From contig JAJRVA010000211.1 of assembly GCA_024277485.1 (NCBI GenBank), positions 1-5,355 of the forward strand: a stretch of 5,355 nt of DNA. Reading direction: 5' to 3'. Positions 1 to 5,355 of this stretch are shown here, in pieces (position 1 is the stretch's first letter; the number at the start of each line of letters is the position of its first letter). The position numbers and the translations under genes were made by a program. The DNA is from Deltaproteobacteria bacterium. GTDB lineage: Bacteria; Desulfobacterota; Desulfobulbia; Desulfobulbales; Desulfobulbaceae. The notes beneath the pieces were generated by a model, which made no database searches, had not been told where the DNA came from, and saw only the letters and a list, made by a program, of their open reading frames with translations.

Positions 1-133
1 TAGCCTGCATATTTCACAAGTGTATTTGCGAGAGCGCATGTTGAGTGGAATTTACCAAAAGGTGTCTCCTCATTTTTTATTTTCATTTTGAGTCACCGAA
101 TTTCTGATTTTCAAGGTAAAAAAGTCGGCGCCT

Positions 134-158
134 AATTCCGGGGACAGTATATATAATT
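134..158 (+). repeat. Left imperfect terminal inverted repeat of the element
   Basis: The reverse complement of these 25 bases matches 343-367 at 19 of 25 positions, counted by hand. The conserved blocks are AATTA, ATAT, GTCCC and GGAA in the right-copy orientation. It is the GC-rich GGGGAC core followed by an AT-rich inner part (TATATATAATT). Confidence 0.7.
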
Positions 159-198
159 ATTGACACCCCCGGCAAGTGAAGGTAGTGTGTAATAATGT

Positions 199-344
199 AT
201 GGTACGCATGGCAAAGGTTGTGGTACCCGGCATGCCTCATCACGTAACCCAGCGCGGTAATCGGCGTATGGATACATTCTCAGGCTGGTGAGGGCAACCT
301 TCCTGATTCTCAAAACACAAAAGCCGGGCCCGGGGAAGAAATAA
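199..344 (+). pseudogene. Y1/IS200-like (REP-associated) transposase, N- and C-terminal remnants only
   Basis: From ATG 199 (or the in-frame ATG 208) the frame reads MVRMAKVVVPGMPHHV, then TQRGNRRMDTF, a near-perfect copy of the start of the IS200-like/RAYT transposase family (PG-x-x-HHVTQRGNRR). Family resemblance ends near 279 and the frame stops at TGA 289-291. In the frame one base earlier (codons beginning at multiples of three), 309-344 reads LKTQKPGPGKK and then TAA; KPGP followed by lysines is the usual tail of these proteins. The junction therefore lies between about 280 and 308 and also shifts the frame. The HUH histidine motif and the catalytic tyrosine, which normally lie in the missing middle, are absent, so the protein cannot be active. 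Family members are usually a little over 200 residues, so most of the gene is gone. No good ribosome binding site lies close to ATG 199; the nearest purine run (GAAGG, 178-182) is too far away. Confidence 0.78.
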
Positions 345-367
345 TTAAATATGGCGTCCCTGGAAGT
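343..367 (-). repeat. Right imperfect terminal inverted repeat of the element
   Basis: This is the partner of 134-158, with 19 of 25 matching bases when inverted. The TAA stop of the transposase C-terminal remnant (342-344) runs into its first bases. Its outer end touches the first base of recognisable SulP-STAS coding sequence. Confidence 0.68.
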
Positions 368-772
368 TGTGAGGCATGTGGAAAAAAATATATTGCAGTT
401 ATTCGTTTTGATGGACCTCTGTTCTTCGGCAATATCAGTTATCTTGAAGACGAGGTCTTGAAAATTGTCGTCAATATGCCAGACCTCAAGACCATTCATT
501 TTAAGTGTAACGGTATAAATGATTTGGATACATCGGGCGAAAACGCTCTGGTACTCCTGGTAGAAAGGTTGCAGGCTGCCGGCTATGAGGTGTGTTTCAG
601 TGGCTTAAAAGAGCAAATTGTCGATATTATACGCCGTACCGGATTACTTGCAAAAATTGGGGAAGACCATATCTTTCCGACCCTGGCCATGGCGCTGGAC
701 GCTTTCTGGGAAAAGACCCATGCTGGTTCAAAAGAAAAATCCTGTCCGTTAAAAAGGGTGGTTTCCTTATAG
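368..772 (+). pseudogene. Truncated SulP-type anion permease: C-terminal STAS domain only
   Basis: The frame ending at TAG 770-772 encodes a complete STAS domain of the kind found at the cytoplasmic C-terminus of SulP (SLC26-like) sulfate/anion transporters. It opens with YIAVIRFDGPLFFGNISYLE (389-448), the typical SulP first strand and the phrase before its first helix. It continues with the central strand KTIHFKCNGINDLDTSG (about 488-538), where D-T-S-G is the site corresponding to the phosphorylatable DSSG of anti-anti-sigma factors. It then has the helix-strand pair VERLQAAGYEVCFSGL and the final helix ending near AFWEKTH, with a short basic tail. The 10-14 transmembrane helices that precede this domain in a permease are absent; the element ends at 367 instead. 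The frame is open back to 248, but the only in-frame starts (TTG 458, ATG 476) lie inside the domain and would remove its first strand and helix. I therefore read this as a decapitated gene and not a free STAS protein. The domain call is secure; the pseudogene status is likely. Confidence 0.75.
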
Positions 773-794
773 TGGCAACCAATGAATACGTTAA

Positions 795-822
795 AAGACA
801 ATTTTCGGTCAGCCAAGATTAT
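795..822 (+). promoter_or_regulatory. Weak candidate sigma-70-like promoter for the CHAT lipoprotein gene
   Basis: In the 85-base gap before the gene, AAGACA (795-800) and GATTAT (817-822) are separated by 16 bases, and each matches four of six consensus bases. This would give a short leader of about 30 bases. It is the best pair I could find in the gap, but boxes this weak occur often by chance. Confidence 0.22.
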
Positions 823-846
823 TCCCTTAACTTGATCAGAGGAATA

Positions 847-852
847 AAAGAG
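847..852 (+). promoter_or_regulatory. Ribosome binding site supporting ATG 858
   Basis: AAAGAG ends five bases before ATG 858, and a second purine stretch (GAGGAA, 839-844) lies further upstream. The match is moderate. Together with the lipoprotein signal peptide that begins exactly at this ATG, it fixes the start. Confidence 0.5.
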
Positions 853-857
853 ATATC

Positions 858-3572
858 ATGAATACCTTACTCAAATCCCGTGGCCATGTTGTTCTGCTTC
901 TCCTGTTGTTCGCCCTCCTGCTGGGTTCCTGCACCCAGATGAAGGCCCTGCAGGTCCGCAGACAGGCACAGGAGCTCTATAACCAGGGACGCACCGAGGA
1001 GATTATCCCTCTGCTGGAGGAATTTTTGCCGGAGTTGCGCAAGCAACTCGGTCCGGAGCATGAATATGTGGCTGAGTGTCTCAACGGCCTGGGAATGACG
1101 TACGGCTGGGTGGCCAATGACTTTGCAAAATCAGAACGTGCCTTTCTGGAGGCCCTGGCTATCAGCGAAAAAATTTTCGGGCCGGAACACAAGTCAACCC
1201 TGCAGACAAAGAGTTTCCTGGGTATCCTGTACCTGGTGTCAGGCAAATCTTCCAAGGCGGAAAAGATTCTTGCCGAAGTGGTGGTAATCCAGGAAAAAGT
1301 GTTAGGGAACGAACATCCGGATACTGCGGAAAGCCGGATTACCCTTGGCCAGGTGTATATGCAGCGGGGGCACTACCAGGAAGCGGAACAGCTGTTCCTT
1401 CTTGCGTCCACATACGAGCAGCAGGAGGTAACAGCCCTGTATCCATCTCCGGCAGATGCTGTTTCTTCCCTGGGATCATTGTATTTACAGCTTGGAGACC
1501 ATGAGCGGGCGAATCAATTTTTCATGCAGGCCCTGGAAATCAAAAGTAAGGCCTTTGGTAAGCAGCACTCCATGATTGCCCAGTCCTACAACTCCTTGGC
1601 CAACGTCGCCTCTGCACGGGACGATTATGAAACTGCGCGGCAGTATGCGGAGAAGGCCCTGGCCATCAGGAAAAAAGTCTTTGGTGAACAGCACGGCCTG
1701 GTTGGTGATTCCCTGCTGTTTCTTTCCCTGCTGGAGTTGCGGAACGGTGAAAAAGAGGCTGCTCTTGATTCCATCCAGCAGGCCGTTACCATGTTCAGCG
1801 AAGTTCTTGGTCCTGATAATCCCCGTACCCTGATGGCCCGCATGGTGGAAACCATGTGGTATTTACAGCAGGATGATTTTATGACCGTTGAGCAAAAATG
1901 CGAACAGATCCTGCTTGATCCAGCCATAAAGGAAAACAGGGAAATTCACTGGCTCACGTTGTTCCTGTACGGTACAAGCCTCGCCCGGCAGAATAAAACT
2001 GCTGCGGCAATATTTTTTGAGAAACAGGCGGTCAACATTATCCAGGAACTCCGGGGCCAGGTTTCCTCGTTCTCCCCGGCCCTGCAGAAAAGCTACCTGA
2101 TGCCGCGAACCTCAGTATACCGGAAGCTTGCTGGACTCCTCATCGACCAGGGTCGCCTGGCGGAAGCCCGGCAGATTATAACCATGCTCAAGGAAGAAGA
2201 GTTCTCCGGTTATTTACGCGGTGCCCCGGCCGGGCTTGAAGCGTCTTCGACTCAGATCGCCTTTACCGTGGTCGAGGAAAACTGGGATAAACGTTACCTG
2301 GATGTCCAGAACAGGCTGGTAGATATCAGCAGGGAGGCCTCAGTTCTGCGAAAAAAACGCAGCCAGGGACTCAGCCCGCAGGAGGAGCAGAAACTCAAGC
2401 AATTACGTCAGGACCTCAAATTAGCCAAAACCGCGTACCGCCGTTTTCTTGAAACCCTGGATAAAGAACTGGCCTCGTACAGTGCCGAGCGCATACGGGA
2501 AATCAGCTCTAGGAACCTGGATAAACTGAAATCCATGCAGGGTGTCCTGCGTGAACTGAACGGTAATGCCGTGCTGATTCACTACCTGGAAACCGGCTCC
2601 ACGCTGTACCTGATCCTGACCACCGACCAGGTACAGGTGGTCCGCCGTGTGGCAATCACGTCCAGTGAGTTGAATCGGCTGATCATGGACTTCCGGACGG
2701 AGCTGCAGAGTCCGGACGGTGAACCGCTTGAGAAGGCAGGGCAACTCTACAACATCCTCTTTGCTCCCCTTGCCGATGACGTGGAGCAGTCCGGAGCTGA
2801 GGTCCTGATGCTGTCCATGGACGGCCCTTTACGCTATCTTCCTGCCGCGGCGCTGCACGACGGCAGCCGCTATCTTATTGAAAAATATGCTGTGGTCCTC
2901 TTTACTGAGGCTGCCAAAGCCCGTCTTTTAAGCAGGCCGCCTTCTGAATTGAAATTTGCGGGTCTGGGCGTAACCAGGGCCTTTCCCGGTTTTGATTCGC
3001 TGCCGTCGGTCCAGGATGAGCTTGAATCCATCGTGGTAACGGATAAAGATGATCCGAACGGTGTCATGCAGGGCATCATTCTGCTGGACAAGGATTTTAC
3101 CGGCGAAGCATTTATCAATGTGCTGGATGAAGGATACTCAGTTCTGCACATAGCCAGCCATTTTATCTTTAAACCGGGAACAGAGTATGACTCCTACCTG
3201 CTTCTTGGCGACGGCGCCACCTTCAGCCTTGCCGACATGTACGACGAAGACATTGATTTCAACGATGTTGAGCTTCTTACCCTGTCGGCCTGTGAAACCG
3301 GACTGGGCGCAGGAAGCGGCGACGGCAGGGAGATTGAAGGATTCGGGAGCCTGGCGCAGCGGCAGGGGGCCAAAACGGTTTTAGCCACCCTGTGGCCGGT
3401 TGCGGACATGAGTACGGCCCAGTTCATGCCGTACCTGTACGGTTCCCTCGCCCGCGGCAAAACCAGCAGGGCCAGTGCCCTACAGCTCACTCAGCAACAT
3501 TTTATCCAGTCAGAACAGTTCAGCCACCCATTTTTCTGGGGATCGTTCATCCTGATGGGAAACTGGCTGTAA
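858..3572 (+). CDS. TPR-CHAT lipoprotein (exported caspase-like, putative cysteine protease)
   Basis: This 904-residue protein combines an envelope anchor, a protein-binding region and a caspase-fold domain. Residues 1-24 are a lipoprotein signal peptide: K6/R8, a leucine-rich core, and lipobox L-G-S-C with C25 as the predicted lipidated residue. Thr26 follows, with no Asp inner-membrane retention signal, so outer-membrane sorting is plausible. Residues ~30-345 are kinesin-light-chain-type TPRs in 42-43-residue steps, marked by GPEH-like turns at 65, 108, 150, 234, 276 and 318; the unit near 192 is degenerate. More helical repeats run to ~450. A charged coiled coil covers ~475-545. The CHAT domain spans ~570-904, with a predicted catalytic His768 in HIASHF and Cys812 in LSACETG, then GDGREIEGF, TVLATLWPVAD and the terminal HPFFWGSFILMG. 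CHAT domains are relatives of caspases and separases; some are proven proteases (for example Craspase), and many are untested. Substrate and trigger are unknown; TPRs probably bind a partner. The gene is intact and stands alone: 85 bases after the STAS fragment, and convergent with the PBP gene. The domain call is very sure; proteolysis is inferred. Confidence 0.93.
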   Translation: MNTLLKSRGHVVLLLLLFALLLGSCTQMKALQVRRQAQELYNQGRTEEIIPLLEEFLPELRKQLGPEHEYVAECLNGLGMTYGWVANDFAKSERAFLEALAISEKIFGPEHKSTLQTKSFLGILYLVSGKSSKAEKILAEVVVIQEKVLGNEHPDTAESRITLGQVYMQRGHYQEAEQLFLLASTYEQQEVTALYPSPADAVSSLGSLYLQLGDHERANQFFMQALEIKSKAFGKQHSMIAQSYNSLANVASARDDYETARQYAEKALAIRKKVFGEQHGLVGDSLLFLSLLELRNGEKEAALDSIQQAVTMFSEVLGPDNPRTLMARMVETMWYLQQDDFMTVEQKCEQILLDPAIKENREIHWLTLFLYGTSLARQNKTAAAIFFEKQAVNIIQELRGQVSSFSPALQKSYLMPRTSVYRKLAGLLIDQGRLAEARQIITMLKEEEFSGYLRGAPAGLEASSTQIAFTVVEENWDKRYLDVQNRLVDISREASVLRKKRSQGLSPQEEQKLKQLRQDLKLAKTAYRRFLETLDKELASYSAERIREISSRNLDKLKSMQGVLRELNGNAVLIHYLETGSTLYLILTTDQVQVVRRVAITSSELNRLIMDFRTELQSPDGEPLEKAGQLYNILFAPLADDVEQSGAEVLMLSMDGPLRYLPAAALHDGSRYLIEKYAVVLFTEAAKARLLSRPPSELKFAGLGVTRAFPGFDSLPSVQDELESIVVTDKDDPNGVMQGIILLDKDFTGEAFINVLDEGYSVLHIASHFIFKPGTEYDSYLLLGDGATFSLADMYDEDIDFNDVELLTLSACETGLGAGSGDGREIEGFGSLAQRQGAKTVLATLWPVADMSTAQFMPYLYGSLARGKTSRASALQLTQQHFIQSEQFSHPFFWGSFILMGNWL

Positions 3573-3617
3573 GCATGAATATGCCGGGAAAACTGTTCAG
3601 GAGTCGGTTACAGCCTG
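3563..3617. repeat. Inverted repeat spanning the convergent gene ends; possible weak bidirectional terminator
   Basis: CTGGCTGTAA (3563-3572) and TTACAGCCTG (3608-3617) pair at nine of ten positions, leaving a 35-base loop. The left arm is the last codons and stop of the CHAT lipoprotein gene, and the right arm lies in the last codons of the convergent PBP gene, so the structure would form in both transcripts. There is no run of T after the stem on either strand and the loop is long. It is a poor intrinsic terminator and may be chance. Confidence 0.25.
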
Positions 3618-5355
3618 CATGAAACCAAGCCAGATCGGGGCAGCCGCTTCTCCGCCAGTGGATTCCCTGCCAAGTGTTTTTGAGCGATCATAACCGACCC
3701 AGACCCCGGTGGTGATTGCCGGGATATAACCGATGAACCAGGCGTCGCGGTTGTTGTCCGTGGTGCCTGTTTTGCCGGCACTGCCGGGGATACCGCGGGC
3801 CTTTTTCCCCGTCCCCTTATTGATGACTTCCTGCAGAAGGGTTGACACCTGCCCGGCGGTGGATGCTTTGATTACCTGCCTTTCTTTCACGCGGGGCACA
3901 GGCAGGTTTTTTCCCTTCCGGTCCCGGATCCGCGTGATTGCGACGGGGGGGACAAATTTTCCGTTGTTGGGGAACAGGGTATACGCACCGGTCATCTCCA
4001 ACAGGGAAACGGGAGAGGATCCTAATGCCAGGGTCAGTTCAGGCCGCAGGGTGGATCGTATGCCGGCTTTCCTGGCAATCCGGATGACGGGCTTTATGCC
4101 TGTTTTCTGCAGCAGTTTGATGGTTACGATGTTACGGGAAAAGATCAGTCCGTCGGCAAGGGTGGTCGGGCCGTAATACCTGGTGCTGTAGTTTTTCGGT
4201 TTCCAGACGGAACCGTCCGGATTTTTGATGGAAAAGGGACTGTCTTCGATAACGTCTTCAGGAGAAAATCCTTTTTCAAAGGCTGCGGCATAGACAAAGG
4301 GTTTAAAGACCGATCCGGGCTGTCTTTTTGCCTGGACAGCCCGGTTAAACGGGCTGGCATTAAAATTATTGCCGCCGACCAGGGCGAGGATGTGACCGGT
4401 TCCGGACTCAATGGCAACCAGCGCCCCCTGTGGAGTTGTGCGTTGCCCTGTCTTTTTCTGAACCTGCCTGGTACCGTGGACAACTGTCTGCACCGCCCTG
4501 GCCTGCATGGAGCTGTCAAGTGTGGTTGTGACCACAAACCCTTCATGCAGGAGTCTGCGGCTGCCGAATTTTTTCTCAAGCAGGCTGCGCACATACTGGG
4601 TGAAATACCTGTTCTGTTTTTTTGTCTTGTTGAAATGCAGCGGATGGCTATATGCATTCCTTGCTTTTTCAGGTGTTATGATCTGTTCCTCGGCCATGCG
4701 GTTCAGGACGTAGCGCTGCCTGGCCCGGGCCCTGTCGAAATGGCGGATCGGCGAGTAGCGGCTTGGTGACTGCGGCAGGCCTGCAAGCAGGGCGATCTCG
4801 GCCAGGTTGAGCCTGGCCGCTGTTTTGCCGAAATAGGTCCGGGCAGCCGCCTCGACGCCGTACGCGCCCTCACCAAGGTAGATTTCATTCAGATAAATGG
4901 AGAGGACATCCTCCTTGCTCAGCATTTTGTCAAGGCGGTAGGCTAAAATGGCCTCTTTGACCTTGCGGAAATAACTTTTCTCCGGGGTCAGCATGAGAGC
5001 CCTGGTAACCTGCTGGGTAATGGTACTGCCGCCCTGGCTGCGGCGGCCCGACCGGATGTTGTTGATAAAGGCGCGGGCTATGGACCAGATATCAAGTCCG
5101 CCGTGCTCCCAGTAGCGCCCGTCCTCGGCTGCCACAAAGGCCTGGGGAATAAGGGGAGGGATTTTGTCATAGCTGAGGACAATTCTGTTCTGTTCAAAGA
5201 TGGTGTCAATAATATTGCCCCGCCGGTCAAGGAGGGTGGTGGTGACCAGGGGACGGTAGTCATCAACGCTCCTGATGTCCGGTATGTCAAGGGAAAGAAA
5301 CCAGGCCAGCCCGCTGCCGAGGCAGACGGTGGCAAGCCCCGCGATCACCAGGAGA
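3597..5355 (-). CDS. Class A penicillin-binding protein, PBP1A family (5' end outside the window)
   Basis: This is a bifunctional peptidoglycan synthase that polymerises lipid II (GT51 transglycosylase) and crosslinks stem peptides (penicillin-binding transpeptidase) from the inner membrane into the periplasm. Residues are counted from GTG 5348. A hydrophobic segment (~1-20) is the end of the N-terminal membrane anchor. The GT51 domain (~45-235) has the catalytic Glu75 in AAEDGRYWEH, QGGSTITQQ (105-113), the second acidic site near Glu132 in KEAILAYRLDK, and IYLNEIYLG. The transpeptidase domain (~305-570) has nucleophile Ser346 in SVFK, SRN (404-406) and KTG (526-528). All catalytic motifs are intact. 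It is compact, because the long domain inserted between the two halves in E. coli PBP1A is missing. The frame stays open and hydrophobic (Leu-Leu) to the window edge, and no ribosome binding site precedes GTG 5348. The true start therefore probably lies a few to a few dozen codons beyond 5355. It converges on the CHAT gene, with 24 bases between the stops. Family is certain; paralogue identity (mrcA/ponA-like) is not resolved. Confidence 0.95.
   Translation of the reverse strand, partial: LLVIAGLATVCLGSGLAWFLSLDIPDIRSVDDYRPLVTTTLLDRRGNIIDTIFEQNRIVLSYDKIPPLIPQAFVAAEDGRYWEHGGLDIWSIARAFINNIRSGRRSQGGSTITQQVTRALMLTPEKSYFRKVKEAILAYRLDKMLSKEDVLSIYLNEIYLGEGAYGVEAAARTYFGKTAARLNLAEIALLAGLPQSPSRYSPIRHFDRARARQRYVLNRMAEEQIITPEKARNAYSHPLHFNKTKKQNRYFTQYVRSLLEKKFGSRRLLHEGFVVTTTLDSSMQARAVQTVVHGTRQVQKKTGQRTTPQGALVAIESGTGHILALVGGNNFNASPFNRAVQAKRQPGSVFKPFVYAAAFEKGFSPEDVIEDSPFSIKNPDGSVWKPKNYSTRYYGPTTLADGLIFSRNIVTIKLLQKTGIKPVIRIARKAGIRSTLRPELTLALGSSPVSLLEMTGAYTLFPNNGKFVPPVAITRIRDRKGKNLPVPRVKERQVIKASTAGQVSTLLQEVINKGTGKKARGIPGSAGKTGTTDNNRDAWFIGYIPAITTGVWVGYDRSKTLGRESTGGEAAAPIWLGFMQAVTDS

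Larger units (their letters stand above)
134..367 (+). mobile_element. Internally deleted IS200-like / REP-associated (RAYT-type) transposon remnant
   Basis: A 234-base segment is bounded by imperfect inverted repeats (134-158 and 343-367) and contains both ends of a Y1-type transposase reading frame, with the middle missing. The left repeat reads AATTCCGGGGACAGTATA and onward. I recall very similar ends flanking many IS200-like/RAYT transposase genes in deltaproteobacterial genomes, but that is recollection and was not searched. The transposase remnant starts 40 bases inside the left repeat, and its stop codon overlaps the right repeat, which is the expected layout of a whole element after an internal deletion. 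It can no longer code for its own transposase, so it could only move if a full-length relative acts on its ends. The right end lies flush against a truncated SulP permease gene. Family assignment is fairly sure; exact ends are uncertain by a few bases. Confidence 0.75.

Noticed and set aside
160..188. Perfect TTGACA box (160-165) just inside the element, before the transposase start
   Set aside because: At 17-base spacing the -10 position is TAGTGT, only three of six, and TAATAA (190-195) is too far away at 24 bases. It may be a relic of the transposase promoter but is not supported enough to annotate.
83..499. 138-codon open frame on the - strand across the element and the STAS start
   Set aside because: It runs antisense through the transposase remnant, both inverted repeats and the STAS start; its translation has no family character and is rich in Arg, Tyr and Pro of the shadow-frame kind.
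458..772. Free-standing 104-residue anti-anti-sigma factor starting at TTG 458
   Set aside because: The STAS first strand and helix (389-457) are encoded in the same frame upstream and match SulP STAS, so this start is an artefact of choosing the first permitted codon in a truncated gene.
592..861. 89-codon + frame overlapping the STAS end and the gap before the CHAT gene
   Set aside because: Most of it is an out-of-frame reading of the STAS domain, with no domain of its own and no ribosome binding site, and it runs into the CHAT gene start by a few bases.
858..3572. TPR-CHAT of a CRISPR type III-E (Craspase-like) or other defence system
   Set aside because: The protein has a lipoprotein signal and kinesin-light-chain repeats, and no CRISPR array, gRAMP/Cas7-11, gasdermin or defence gene is in the window.
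4145..4657. 170-codon - strand frame inside the PBP gene
   Set aside because: It is a shifted frame of the PBP coding sequence on the same strand; the true frame carries all the catalytic motifs.

Overview
The window looks like a piece of a moderately GC-rich Gram-negative chromosome. The style of the lipoprotein and of the penicillin-binding protein, and the presence of a decayed IS200-like (REP-associated) transposase element, would fit a sulfate-reducing type deltaproteobacterium (Desulfobacterota). That assignment is an impression from protein style only; no rRNA or other marker gene is present.

Layout. Bases 1-133 hold no gene I can name. Bases 134-367 are a small, internally deleted mobile element bounded by imperfect 25-base inverted repeats. 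It carries the first ~27 codons and the last ~12 codons of a Y1/IS200-like transposase, in different frames. Directly against its right end, from about 368 to 772, lies a headless fragment of a SulP-type anion permease: only the cytoplasmic C-terminal STAS domain survives and no start codon preserves it. An 85-base gap then leads to a large intact gene (858-3572, + strand). It encodes a 904-residue lipoprotein with kinesin-light-chain-like TPR repeats, a coiled coil and a C-terminal CHAT (caspase-like) protease domain. Only 24 bases after its stop is the stop codon of a convergent gene (- strand, 3597 to beyond the right edge) for a compact class A penicillin-binding protein of the PBP1A family.

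How the genes relate. The left 770 bases are a decayed region: an insertion remnant next to a truncated permease. The two intact genes are transcribed towards each other and are not an operon. Both products act at the cell envelope: the CHAT lipoprotein is predicted to be lipid-anchored outside the cytoplasm, and the PBP makes and crosslinks peptidoglycan. I see no direct evidence that they work together. The most unusual item functionally is the exported CHAT protease-like lipoprotein, whose substrate cannot be read from this window. The cleanest structural story is the element remnant abutting the orphan STAS domain.
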